NCBI RefSeq assembly: GCF_026210795.1
Contig: NC_089439.1
Location: 3,720,001 to 3,784,000 of the forward strand
Length of the DNA: 64,000 nucleotides
Source: Rhizophagus irregularis
Taxonomy: Eukaryota; Glomeromycota; Glomeromycetes; Glomerales; Glomeraceae
Direction of reading: 5' to 3'
The translations under genes and the position numbers were made by a program. The notes under the pieces were generated by a model. That model did no database searches. It saw only the letters and a program-made list of their open reading frames with translations, and was not told the DNA's origin. Positions within the stretch are counted from its first letter, which is position 1; every line of letters begins with the position of its first letter. Below, piece after piece: positions 44,400-56,186 of the stretch.

Positions 44400-45665
44400 A
44401 TGAACTCTTACCCTTCATCAAATACTTTTTTATGGGAACTTGGTAGTTTTCAACATTATGTTAAAACAATTTCAAATCAAAATAGAATTCATTCTCCAAA
44501 ATTTTGGTTACCAACTTTTATAAAATCAAATGATAATACATGTGTTAATTGTGGTAATACTTATAATACGGATATTAATCCAAATAATCTTCAAAATAAT
44601 ATCGTTCAAACTGATACAAATACGTTATTAACATATAATTTTTGGCAATTTCGTATGTATCCAAATGGAAATGTTGGTCATGAAAATTATATATCAATCT
44701 TTTTAAAAGCAATTTTAACTCCTTATGAAAAAATAAATAATATAAATTCAAGACAACAAAAATTTTTATTGGAATTAGGAAAATTAGGTCCTACAACTAT
44801 AATAAATAATAATGATTTAATTCATGTTCCAACTAGAAAACAAATTATTAAACAACAAATTTTTGAATTCACTTCGGATTTTAGTAAAGATAATGTTACT
44901 TGTGGATTTCCAAAATTTTGTTCCTTGGAATTATTATTTCCTGATATTAATGATAAATCAAAAGAAATTGATTTATTTATACAAGTAACTGTATTAGGTG
45001 ATGATTTATCTCGTTCAAATTTATTATTATTATTGGATGATGATTCTATTAATCAACAACAACAAAATCAAGATGTAGAAGAAATTAATAATGATTTTGA
45101 TAGTTCTTCTGGTGATATTGTAGAATATTTTTTTAATGAATCATTTGCTGATGTAGAATTCTTATTTGATTGTGGTACTACTTTAAAAGCTCATCGAATC
45201 ATTTTGGCTACTAGATGTAATTATTTTAAAATGATGTTTCAAGGTGGATTTAAAGAATCAAATCTCGATAAGGTTCCAATACGTTATGTAAGCTATGATG
45301 TATTTTATGTTATATTACAATATATTTATACGGGAAAATTAATGGATTTAAAAGAAGAAAATGCTTATTCAATATTGAGAGATTCATATAAACATTCGGA
45401 TTTGATGGCTTTAACTTCTTTAAAAAGATTGATTGCAAAAAGTGTTGTTAAATTGATTAATAATGATAATTGGAATGAAATATTAATCTTGGGTTGGCAA
45501 TATAATGATCTTTTATTGAGAACTAAAGGATTGAAATATGTTAAAGAACATTGGGATACTATTAAATATAGTGATAATTTACGTGATATTTTAAATAATT
45601 CTAATGTTGATTGTATTGAAGAATTATTCTTGGTGGCTAATGGTACCAATCACTTGGTTAGATGA
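44400..45665 (+). CDS. MATH-BTB protein, probable CUL3 ubiquitin-ligase adaptor
   Basis: A single-exon frame of 421 residues. Residues about 8-200 resemble a MATH (TRAF-like) domain, with FWQFRMYPNG followed by YISIFLKAI, the typical W..rmyPNG...yiSiyL pattern; a Cys-containing insert separates its first strands. Residues about 243-345 are a BTB/POZ domain (SFADVEFLF, TLKAHRIILATRCNYFKMMF, VILQYIYTG). About 75 residues of BACK-like helices follow. SPOP-type proteins of this order link CUL3 to substrates bound by the MATH domain; the same role is inferred here. The ATG at 44400 follows directly after the pyrimidine repeat. Confidence 0.85.
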   Translation: MNSYPSSNTFLWELGSFQHYVKTISNQNRIHSPKFWLPTFIKSNDNTCVNCGNTYNTDINPNNLQNNIVQTDTNTLLTYNFWQFRMYPNGNVGHENYISIFLKAILTPYEKINNINSRQQKFLLELGKLGPTTIINNNDLIHVPTRKQIIKQQIFEFTSDFSKDNVTCGFPKFCSLELLFPDINDKSKEIDLFIQVTVLGDDLSRSNLLLLLDDDSINQQQQNQDVEEINNDFDSSSGDIVEYFFNESFADVEFLFDCGTTLKAHRIILATRCNYFKMMFQGGFKESNLDKVPIRYVSYDVFYVILQYIYTGKLMDLKEENAYSILRDSYKHSDLMALTSLKRLIAKSVVKLINNDNWNEILILGWQYNDLLLRTKGLKYVKEHWDTIKYSDNLRDILNNSNVDCIEELFLVANGTNHLVR

Positions 45666-46045
45666 TTATAAAGTTTAGATTTCAAACTTTGTATTTTCAT
45701 TATTTTGTAAATGCCAGTCCCATTTTATGATAATACATTTATGATCATATATGAAAGCAATATTCCATATTCCTTATGATTTCAAATTGCTTTTTCTCAA
45801 TATTGAAACAAAAAAAAGTACTACACGTAATATTGTAAAAATTTTTCACAAAATATTGTAAATTTATTTTAAACGCTATATATCTAATTACTACTACTCC
45901 TAATCTTAATTTCAGCCAAATTAATAGTTGCGTTGCAATGCATAGCAAAAAAAATAATAATTTTAAATATTTAAATATTTTATTTATAAAATCTATATTA
46001 TAATTAAATAAAATTAGGTCAAGTTTATCAATTATTTAGAATTAG

Positions 46046-48866
46046 TTAAAAATTTTTAACATATTTTTCCCAATAGTCGGGTATTCCCATACAATTAGGT
46101 GCCGCTTTAAGAGTATCAAGATAAGCTGTATTAAAAAAAAAAATTAGAATTTATATATAAGAAACTTGCAATTAATGTATATATTTAACCTACCTGTATA
46201 AACGTCGCCATCATATTTTCCTAGAGGTGCTTTCAACATAAAATCGGAGAATCCCCAAGAATCAACGAGAGGAATACACTCTTTTCTTATTTCCTTACAT
46301 AATTTTAAATGACATTTTTTTATCATTTTTACCTGTTCCTTACTAAAATATTCTTCTTCTAAAAATAAATATAACGAATCATTGATTAAATGTATAGCCC
46401 ATAAACTTCCTAATTTAGTCAAAATGGGTATTAATTCTTTGAATTCATTATTCGTTGAACATTCTTTAATACCCTTAATATACTCTGATAATGTAAATCT
46501 ATATGAATATAATTCTCCTAATTTAATTAAATCTACTTGGTTTTCATTCCATGTTGTCTCTTCACCTTCTGTTGATGAATCCAAACTTGCCGCAAGAACA
46601 TCAACCTAAAAAAAAAAGAAAATACTTAAAAAATATACATAATAAGAACAATAAGGAATTATTTAATTATTTAGCAATTATCTTACCTTTTTACAACATA
46701 GCCAAGTATACATGTCCAATGTAAAATCCAAATTTAACAATTGTCTTTCATCTGATAAAATACTTTTTGTAGATGAACGAATTTGTTGTATATCATTCAA
46801 AAATTCTACCGATCCAGTAACTTTTTTACCATGAGAAACTTGTTTAAAAGATCCCAAAAGATATCTCTGTAACAAATAAAGGATATAAATTAAACTAATT
46901 TTTTTTTTCAAACAATAAATATAATATCATTATTTTTATACCGCGCTTTGTTGTATAAGCACAAAATTATCTCCCCCACCTATTAATAATAAATAAATAA
47001 ATAAATAAATATAGTTTATAATTTTATCAAAATCAACCTTAGCTTACCTGTAGTAACAACACCCCAATCTCCAATAGCTCCACCAATACCATTATAAGAA
47101 GAATAAGCATAACCTCCCATAGATCTGCGAACTCTTTCTAAGACTTCACATCCCCACCATGAAATTGCTGCTTTTAATCCTGAGGATATTGCATGAATAT
47201 CGGGCAAATATGAAATAAATTCTTCTTGACTTGTTTGCGCTAATTTCATAATTCCTTCCCATTTGTTTATAATCATCCTAAAAATAAAAAATATTTTCAA
47301 TAACAAGTATAATTTTTGATGAAATTATTTAAAAGAAGATTTAGATTTACCGGGTTATTACTGATATAACGTATGTACTAGCAACGCATGGCATCAACCT
47401 AACATAATGAGATTGATAATCCATAATTTGTTCTTCATTAGCTCCTTGTCTTCTAACGCATCCATATCTACAAGCAATAGTAAGTACTTGTCCACATGTA
47501 GAAATAGCTCCTGACAATACACTGAGTCTTTCTCCAATTAATACGGAATATGATACGGCAGGAAATGCCGAAGGAATGTATTCTCCTCCTTTATCAACTT
47601 TAGACCATTTCATCATCATATTGGTTCTTGGAATACGAACATGCGAAAACTGAATCCATCCATTATCTATTCCATTTCTTCCATATTTTGCTCCTACATC
47701 TCCCGCTGTTACTCCTGGCATTAATTTTCCTGTTTTTTGATCTCTTAATTGTACTATGAACCAATTTGTTCCACATTTCTTTCCATCAATTATTGTTTGA
47801 CATATTGCTATTGTATGTGTTGCAGTTTGCCCTGCCATTCCAATCCATCTAATCAAAAAAAGTAGAACATGTTAAAAAAATAAACACGATATAGATTCAA
47901 AAAAAAATAAAATTACATTTTTGTAGCCGTTAAAGTTGGAGAATGAATGATAAATTCATCAGTCTCTCTATCATATGTTGCAGTTGTTTCTAATCCACGC
48001 AAAAAAGAGCTATGACCAAGCTCAGTCTATAGAATAAATAACAATAAATTAATTTTCAAAAAATAAAAAAAAAATATGAAAATTTTTTTTTTCTATTTTA
48101 CCATAGCAAAACATCCAATGATTTTCCAATTCACAATATCATTGATATAAGCATCGTATTGTTCGGTCGTACCAAATAATTTAAATGATTGTGCCATCAA
48201 ATAATCATTCACGTAAACTTTCATATTAAAACTTTCCGAATACATGCTGTTTTAAAAATAAGTATTATATTAATAATCTTTAAAACAAATAGAAAAAAAC
48301 AAAATTCTTACCCCATGGCAACTCCTAACGCTTTGAACAATAATGGATCCTTCAATGATTTTTTTAATTGAATATACCTAAAAATTTGTTTCATAGTGCT
48401 ATAAAAGAAAAAACGTGTAAGCATCCTTTTTATTTTATCGAATTTTCTTTCAAAATAATAAAAATAGTTTCATACGCTTCGCGCTCTTCGGGTCTTGTTA
48501 AATCAAAAGGATGCCCTCCCGAAAAATGAAGTTCCGGATCGCGTTGAATTATCAGAAACGCATCTTGCTACTCACGCGAATAAAGGGTAATTAGTACAAA
48601 TCAATGTGAAATGAAATAAATTTATATAAAATGGAGAAAATAAAGGAAACTAACGAAATTTAATAACAAAAACGAATGATAATATTTCTTACCAATGCTT
48701 CGGCGAATTCTTTACTACCCCAGAATAACCAATTCATATGCTTAACATTGAACGAAGCATTTTCTCGTTCTCTTGCTAAGTCGATAGGACCCGTTTGCTG
48801 GGGTTGATTACTGATATGATTTTGAATAGTTAACAGTCGATCTAACGCGATATTTTTCTTGGACAT
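46046..48866 (-). CDS. Acyl-CoA oxidase (peroxisomal beta-oxidation)
   Basis: It oxidises fatty acyl-CoA to trans-2-enoyl-CoA with FAD, passing electrons to oxygen. I reconstruct 11 exons: 48866-48693, 48567-48476, 48398-48312, 48246-48102, 48026-47917, 47848-47351, 47277-47048, 46979-46942, 46866-46687, 46605-46194 and 46125-46046. All have GT-AG borders and consistent phases, giving 681 residues, the usual family length. Typical segments are [24 protein letters not shown] (from residue 167, the FAD-binding loop), [12 protein letters not shown] (from 204), [17 protein letters not shown] and an [12 protein letters not shown]-terminal domain. The C-terminus is KNF, so there is no SKL-type PTS1 signal; import may use another route, as in several fungal oxidases. 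It is divergent from the AP-4 gene, 1.34 kb away. Confidence 0.93.
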
Positions 48867-49370
48867 TTTATTAAAGTAAAGCTAGAAAATAATAATTCTT
48901 GTAGCTTGGAAAAATGACCTTATTCCGAAACTCGGGTTTATTTAAATTATTTAAATTTAAGTTTACTTTGCACAAAATTATGGCACCATATTACTATATT
49001 AAGATATTTTTTGTAATTCAGTTCCTTTTAAACTTTAGATTAAAAATTTAGCTCAACTGGTGCTTACACAGATGATTTAACAGGTGAGATGCTCCTGTTT
49101 GATAAACATCATTTTCCGATGGCAGTATAAATACTCTGTTTAACTCGGAATATGCCCACTAATATCAATTATGCCTTGTGTTCTAACTTTAAATAGTTTT
49201 AGAATTTAATGGAATAAAATCATAAAATTAATCCAGATAGCTACAAGTGATTCTCGATCCGCGCGAATGTGGATAGGCGCGATATTTAATAATGGCGCTT
49301 ACTATTATTTATTTTATTTTATATAAGAGCGCATATGACTTCATAGGTTGCGCTCAAAACTTTTATGAAT

Positions 49371-49391
49371 AATATGCGCTCTGCGCATATA
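49371..49391. promoter_or_regulatory. Palindrome between two divergent genes
   Basis: ATATGCGC-TCT-GCGCATAT is a perfect inverted repeat in the shared upstream region of the acyl-CoA oxidase and AP-4 genes. Further GCGC words at 49260-49360 stand out in the A+T-rich context. A regulatory role is only a guess. Confidence 0.35.
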
Positions 49392-49745
49392 AAAATAATC
49401 TGAATTTCCAACACTGAGTTTAAAGTTAACGCGACTTTGAAACTTTCAATATTGAGATTTAGGACAAATACATTTTGTGATGTCTCGAGAACTTTAATTG
49501 AAAAAGTAATAAACATTAAACATAAGGCCATTTTGATTCAATAATCTATTATCCCAATTTATAGTACTCAATTTCTTCAATATTATGAGGTAGTACAAAA
49601 AAAGAAGAATACAAACTTCATAACGTACTTAATGATCTTGAACGAGATAAATCCATTTTGAAAGTTTGTTTCATGTGCTGATGTGCATATTTGATCGATT
49701 AAAGAAAATTCTCTAATTACAAAATCAACTATTTATCAATATATA

Positions 49746-49841
49746 CAGTATAAATAGTAATAGTGCATTTAGAGAGTTATAGAGAACAAATAATTAAAGA
49801 TCATGGACTGAATTAGAGGTAAATTTATGGGGAGTTAACTG
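49746..49841. mobile_element. Shortened miniature element, relative of 40174-40330
   Basis: CAGTATAAATAGTAATAGTGCATTTAG-like left part and GGGGAGTTAACTG right end, flanked by TA on both sides (49744-49745 and 49842-49843). Confidence 0.5.
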
Positions 49842-50206
49842 TATAACACCCACTTATTTATTGGTTAAATCAGCTAAATCAGGGGTTTCCTTCGATGTAT
49901 GATGTATCTTTCAACCACGTTGTAAAATCGATTGCATCCTGTGAATGGAAAAAAGTTTTCTTTATCAATAATAGATAATTCTAAAAAATTTATCATCAGA
50001 TTCTTGTGATATATATGAGTTATATATGACATATTTATTACTATACATTTTTATTCATTTTTTTTTGTTTGTAGTACGTTTTTTTTATCATCCAATTTTG
50101 GAAAATCAAAATGTCGATCAAATTCGAACATAAAATCAACTTACTTACGAAATTCAACGTTTTAAAAGGATTTCCCTTCGACTTAATGTAATTCGAACTT
50201 TTAAAA

Positions 50207-53088
50207 ATGTCTTCACAACTTCCTACAATATTTAATTCAACATTTCTGACTTCAGGCCTAAGCAAAGGATTTTTCGAGTTTATTACTAAAGTTGGCGAAG
50301 CCAGAAGTAAACAGGTCAAAAAAAAATTTGAATTTCTTGAATTCATTGTATTTTAGATCTTTTTTTGATTATTTCTCTAAATTATAAAAACCAAATTGCA
50401 GGAAGAAGATAGATATGTAACGGAAGAACTTGCATACCTAAAAAATAAATTAAATCAGCCAGATATTTCTACGGTATTTTAATAAATTCTTTTCAATATT
50501 TTTAATTATTATCATTAATCAAATATTAACAAAAGAATAATATTTCTTCTCGGACAATGAAATTAGAGTAAAATGAAAGATTATATTACAAGATTAGTCT
50601 ATTGTGACATGTTGGGACATAATGTTGAATTTGGTCATATTCATGCCGTTAAATTAGTTCAAAGTGCAAAAGGATTATGGGAAAAAAGAGTTGGTGAGTT
50701 TCATTATTTATAAAGCTTAATTAATATATTTAGAGAATTATTAATAATAACCTATTGAATTTAAATTGTGAGTAATGAAAGATATTATTAAATAATTCGT
50801 TCTAATAATGTGTTATAGGATATCTTTCATGTTCATTATTCTTGCATGAAACTCATGAACTCAGTATAATGTTAATTAATACAATACAAAAGGTAAATTG
50901 GAAACATCATTTACAGGGTCAATTATTTTTAAATCAAAGGCACTAAAGTGGACAGAGTTGTAGGATATATGTTAAATATGATACAGCGAAATAAAAGGGT
51001 TAAAATTTTAGAAGTAGGTAATTAATTAATATTTATTTATTTGTTTATTAGGATTTAAGGAGTAGCAATCATTTAGAAGTATGTGCAGCACTGACAGCTT
51101 TATGTCAGTTATTAAATACTGAAATGATTCCTGCAGTGTATGGATTAGTCGAGGAGAAATTATCTCACCCAAAGTAATTATAGTAACCTTTTGATTAATT
51201 TTCATTATAAGCTTTATAATAAGCTGATTAACTCCTTGTTCATAAGAGATATAGTCCGGAAAAAAGCTATCATGGTTTTTCACAGATTGTTTCGCGACAA
51301 GCCTGAATTGATCATACATCTTGACGAGAAATTTCGTCAAATATTATCCGGAGGAGATCCTGGTGTATTAGGGGCCATTTTATGTCTTTTTATCGACTTT
51401 GTAAAGGTATCATTAAAATTCACTGTTAGAATTTTAAAATCTTTTTCTCGAAAATTTAAAAAATATCTTCTTTAGGAAGATCCAAGTAAATACAAGGATT
51501 TAGTTCCCGTACTCGTTAATATTCTTGAACAAGTTCTAGATAGATACTTGCCTAGAAATTATGATTATCATGGAGCTCCTGCACCTTGGATTCAAGTAAA
51601 AATTATTCAAATTTTGGGAATGTTGGCACAAGATGATGAAAAGTAATTTTAATTATTTGCAAATGTTGCTAAACTATTAAAGAACTATCATATTAATTTG
51701 AATATTTTATAAGAATAAGTTCAGAAATTGGACAATTAATTGTTCATACTTTGAAAAAAGCAGAAAATGGCGTGGATTGTTCTTACGGTATTTGTTTTGC
51801 TCGTTTCATTCATAAATTTCATTAAATTTTACACTGATTTTTAATTAAAAATAATGTTTATTACTGCAGCTATAATATTCGAATGCATTCGCACCCTAGC
51901 AAGATTACATCCACAAGTCTTAACAACGCTTATTCACAAACCATCACATCTTAATCCATTAAGCGTAATCACACGCTTTTTAAAATCACATAATCATAAT
52001 CTAAAATACTTGGGATTAATTGCATTGTCTGAAGTTGATCCTGTTTGGTGGGTTGAAGGCGAATGGTGGGGAGAGGAACAAATGAGAATTATCGTGGATT
52101 GTTTAGAAGAGAAAGACGATTCTCTCAAGAGAAAAGTTTGTCTATTATTACTGATACAATGTTTAATGTTTCTTAAATTTATTCAATTTAACAAGATTTC
52201 ATTGACAATTTACAGACACTGGATTTATTATATATGATGGTTAATTCACAAAATATCATTATTATTGTGGAAAAAATGACTGAAGTATTACGTAAAACTT
52301 CGACAACTGATGAATTTTTGCGGAAATTATTAGTTGAGAGAATTATTGAAATTTCTGGAAAATATCCTTGAGATACCTCGAATTGTTTTGATATTATATA
52401 TATATATTATTATTATTTTTATTTCTAAATATTTCCTTAATGATTCACTTTCGATAATTTTGTTATACACATTTGCTACTAATTCAGAGTGGTTGGTAAA
52501 ATCTATAGTTACAGTATTTGAGATTGCTGGCGATTTGGTTGATGAAAAGACAGAAAATTTGGCGTTTTTGATTGTGTCCAAAGATACTGATGATCCTGAA
52601 AAGGATAGTGAATTACGTAAATATGCTGTCGTGGAATCAATTAAAGTCTTGGAAAAAGATTCAAGTAATATCTCATCAAGCCTGCTTATTTGGACCGTTA
52701 AGGTATTTAACTTTTTATTGGTGAGATTCTAATATTTCTTCTAGTTTTAGTTAAAATTTTTTATTTTGATAGGTCTTGGGAGAATTTCTGAATCATTTAG
52801 ATGAAAAATATGGAATTGTAATAAATAAATTATGTGAATTGTTAAATAAGGATAATGGTTTGTATAACGTCAAATCTTTGTTCTTTCACAATATAATAAT
52901 TTGAAACTAACTTTATTTTTTGCGCATTCAAGTTAATCGTAGTCTTCAGATAGTAATAATTACCTCATTACTTAAACAAGTGTCAAAGACAAAAAATTGT
53001 CCAAACAATATTATGGAAGCTATCATTAAATGTAGAGAATCATCTTCTGAAGATGTAAAGCAAGTATGCATTATTATAATTTATTTTA

Positions 53089-53126
<38 letters not shown>

Positions 53127-55075
53127 TTAATAATAAATTTTTTTGTTTTCCTTTATAGAGAAGTCAGGAATTTATTATATTAGCAGATGATTTTCTACTT
53201 TTGGACGAGATCTTGAAACCATCTCCATATAATGAAGAATTCGCGGTATATAGATTGAATTCGTTATGAAACTTATAAATTGATTTAAAGTTCGTATTAA
53301 TCAATTAATTGATTTTACAGATTGACGAAACACTTTCATTTCTTGATGAATTTGTTGAAACAGCTTTGAAAAATGGTGCTAAACCCTATAATCCTATACC
53401 AATCGTTCGAAATAATGAAACTTCCGGTAAGAATATCAAAGCTTTATATAATCAAATTCTCTTAAAATAATTTTAACCCGATATTTTATATTTCAAATTA
53501 GAACACGAAAAAAAACCAGCAGAAATACGATATGAAGCATATGAAAAACCAGACTTACCATATTTCCAAAGTAAACCCGTAACGTCCAATATTTTAACAT
53601 TTAGTGAGCCAAGATATGGAGATTCAGGACTTGCATCGCCGCCAATTGAAGATAGTATGTTAACTAGTTGGAGCGGAAATCCTCCCGTAACTCCAGGTCA
53701 GCTGGCATGGATGAGTGTCTCAAAAGACTCAACATTTGGAGAATATGAAGAATTCGATGGAAAGTGAGTCAAAATTTATTGCAAACAAATTTTATTCTTT
53801 AATAAAAAGAAACCCCATTAATAACAACTTAAATTAATAGTCGACAAAATAGGCAATCATTAATTTCGTCTGTTGCGAAGATAGTAACTTCACCCAATTC
53901 ATTGAAATGGAGTCGTGCTGGATATAAACCAATTCAGCAACAACCGTCACGGTAACCTATCGTTTATATCAAGTTATTAATATTTGATCGTTTATATCTT
54001 AATTATATTTTCTTTTATTTAGCGACGTTGTTACCTCTCCAACGTTATCAGCTATATCAAGTGAAGAGTAAGTAACATAAACTTTTTCTTTTTCACTATA
54101 AGGATTTAAATAATTCAATTTATTTCTTTTAAGGACAACGAAGAGTTCATCAAGTAATGTTCATCCATTTTTGAGAACATCAGGCAAGGTAATTCGACAA
54201 ATTAAGTTGATAATTAAAAATATATCTTTTTATATTTAAATACATTCTATATACATTAGACAGCGCCTATAACATCAATTACAACAAAGAGTGTTGTCCT
54301 CTCCGAAAAAGACAGATTAGCATCAGCTTTATTAAGTGGAGTTGGAACAAATTCGGAAATGAATGCTTCAATTTTTAAGCATTCCGGAAATGTTAATAGT
54401 CAAAAGTCTGATCAACGGAAGAATATAGTACGAAATTTTTGATTAAATAAAACTCTTTAAAATCAAGAGAGCGTATTAAAAGTTTTTTTTCAATTTTCTA
54501 TAGGGAACTCCTTCATATCATCATGCAAGGACCGAATCTACATTTTCAGAGATATATCATAATATAGAATCTCTACATATAAACAGTAAGTATAGAGTAA
54601 TTTGTGTGCTTTACTAATAAATTTATTAAAATTTTTTTTTCCCCTAGAAAATATATTACAATATTTAAAACCTTTACAAATGACTACAAAAGATTATGAA
54701 AAAATTTGGACAAATTTATCTAATGAAAGACGAGAAGAAGTAGTGGGTGAATCGGTTATAAATAATATGGAAATCATAAAACAAAGATTAGAGGATGGAA
54801 CAATTGATAAGGTTAATGAGTTTGGAAATGCTAGTTATGGTGGTGATCTGATTGGAAAGGGGTGTTGGAAAATTGTTGAAATTATTGGTAAAGAAGCTAT
54901 TGCAGCATCTCAGTATATTCAGATGAAAAATAGTACATTATCATTAAATGAAAATATAATTTTGTTGCATTTTAAGATACAACCTTCATATTGTGTTTTT
55001 ATTATTAGAAGTGATATTGAAGGAATTATTGATAATGTTGCAGAAGAGATGAAATCTTATTTTATTGTGGAATGA
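50207..55075 (+). CDS. AP4E1: AP-4 adaptor complex subunit epsilon
   Basis: Large subunit of AP-4, which sorts cargo into non-clathrin vesicles at the trans-Golgi. I reconstruct 22 exons: 50207-50314, 50402-50473, 50567-50693, 50819-50892, 51052-51173, 51247-51406, 51476-51642, 51714-51787, 51870-52135, 52216-52361, 52471-52702, 52773-52857, 52933-53063, 53159-53245, 53321-53426, 53502-53763, 53841-53951, 54023-54067, 54134-54188, 54260-54427, 54504-54585 and 54648-55075, encoding 1035 residues. The adaptin N-terminal solenoid spans about 20-620 (VYCDMLGHNVEFGHIHAVKL, KRVGYLSCSLFLHE, PAPWIQVKIIQILGML). A Ser/Pro-rich hinge follows, then a C-terminal appendage from about 894. The segment around VYCDMLGHNVEFGHIHA favours epsilon over AP-1 gamma, AP-2 alpha or AP-3 delta. 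One intron is of the U12 AT-AC type. The exon 8 acceptor is uncertain by 6 bases. Confidence 0.9.
52362..52470 (+). other. U12-type AT-AC intron in the AP-4 epsilon gene
   Basis: The intron starts ATATCCTTG and ends TATACAC. It contains TTCCTTAAT, a full match to the U12 branch-site consensus TTCCTTRAY, with the branch A about 30 bases before the end. Reading through meets a stop at once (CCT TGA), no GT donor in the neighbourhood restores the frame, and AT-AC removal joins SGK to FATNSEWLVK, which fits the adaptin alignment. Confidence 0.85.
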
Positions 55076-55272
55076 GTGAAATAATATAATTTGTACTTTT
55101 TAAATATTTTTTAATTTAATAAACCTTGGCAATCATGTAAAATAGATCTTGCAAATTGGGCTTTTTATCTTTGAAAAATCACGTGAGCGTCCCAAATGGA
55201 CTGCAAGATTGCATGTGACTGATAAAGCTATAAACCGTTTAATTCTCGAGATTGACAAACAATTTATTTGAA

Positions 55273-56141
55273 ATGGCGACATATAAGTTTGGACCACATA
55301 TACTTCCATCAAGTCAAGTATTTTTTCTTTCTAAACAATGTTTTGGATTTGTTAACTTAAAACCAGTTATTGCGTAAGTAACTATTTATTAAAATATACT
55401 TTTATTATATACCGTCTCTTATAAATTTCATTTTTTATTAATAATGCTATTAGTGGCCGTATCCTTTAAGATTAAGTAAAATAAATAGGATTAAGTGTGA
55501 TATTTCTGAACGGACCATATATTTATATCTTAATGATTCAAAAATATTTTAGATGTTTTATTAACACCATTTCGTGTAGTTCAAAGATATATTGATTTGA
55601 ACTCCGATGAAGTAAGAATGAAAAGAATTACATGATGAATAAAAATTCATGCACTATTTTTTATTTGATTTTTTATTTGATTTTAGATAAGTGATTTATT
55701 TTTAAGTGCGCAAAAAGTTGGTAAAGTTATCGAAAGAGAATATCAAGGAACTTCATTAACTTTTGTGATTCAGGTAATTAGAATATAGAAAAAGAAAAGA
55801 ATTTTCAAATACTGATTTTAACATTATAATTATAACAACTTTAAAAATAAAGGACGGACCCGAAGCAGGACAAACAGTATTGTTTTCTATATATATATTT
55901 TCGATGGGTTATATTATTTTCGTTACTAATCATTATTTAATATAATAATCAGGTACCACATTGTCATCTACATATAATTCCAAGAAAAGTTGGAGATTGG
56001 TTCACAAACGATGGTATTCACAAAGAAATTGATAAATCTAACAGGGTCGATGATGAAGAACGCCCTCCTCGAAGTATTGAAGAGATGGCAAAAGAAGCTG
56101 AATTTTTAAGACAATTTTTTAATAATAATAATGAAAAATAA
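55273..56141 (+). CDS. FHIT: HIT-family hydrolase of the FHIT type
   Basis: It cleaves diadenosine polyphosphates (Ap3A/Ap4A). Six exons: 55273-55373, 55454-55458, 55553-55611, 55687-55773, 55853-55876 and 55953-56141, giving 154 residues, the normal FHIT length. It has the N-terminal FGPHILPSSQVFF, then GHVLLTPFRVVQRYIDL, GTSLTFVIQDGPEAGQTVPH and the histidine triad H95-C-H97-L-H99, where the middle histidine is the nucleophile. Exon 2 is only 5 bases. It must be kept to give A-G-H-V-L; skipping it breaks the frame. Intron 2 has a U12-type donor. The gene follows the AP-4 gene by 197 bases on the same strand and ends 45 bases from the stop of the convergent F-box gene. Confidence 0.9.
55459..55552 (+). 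other. U12-type GT-AG intron in the FHIT gene
   Basis: The donor GTATCCTTT equals the U12 consensus in all nine positions. A TATCTTAAT branch-like sequence (7 of 9 to TTCCTTRAY) lies about 19 bases before the terminal AG, the usual distance for minor introns. Without its removal the frame stops within the intron (CTT TAA). Confidence 0.8.
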
Positions 56142-56186
56142 TTTTGGATAATGATTAATGATTTCTAATGTCTATGATACTTAAAT

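Noticed and set aside
44194-44400. 68-codon Phe/Leu-rich frame before the MATH-BTB gene
   Set aside because: It is a translation of the pyrimidine microsatellite.
46382-46609. 75-codon plus-strand frame
   Set aside because: It is the antisense of acyl-CoA oxidase exon 10.
50041-50346. 101-codon minus-strand frame near the AP-4 start
   Set aside because: It is the reverse of the first AP-4 exon, whose plus-strand reading joins in phase to a conserved protein.
51407-51475. AP-4 intron starting GTATCATT as a possible third U12 intron
   Set aside because: The donor deviates from GTATCCTT and no TTCCTTRAY-like branch precedes the AG, so it is an ordinary intron.
52432-52448. Alternative AC acceptor right after the branch site of the U12 intron
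   Set aside because: Using GATTCAC as the end would bring a stop codon within a dozen codons, whereas TATACAC restores the adaptin frame.
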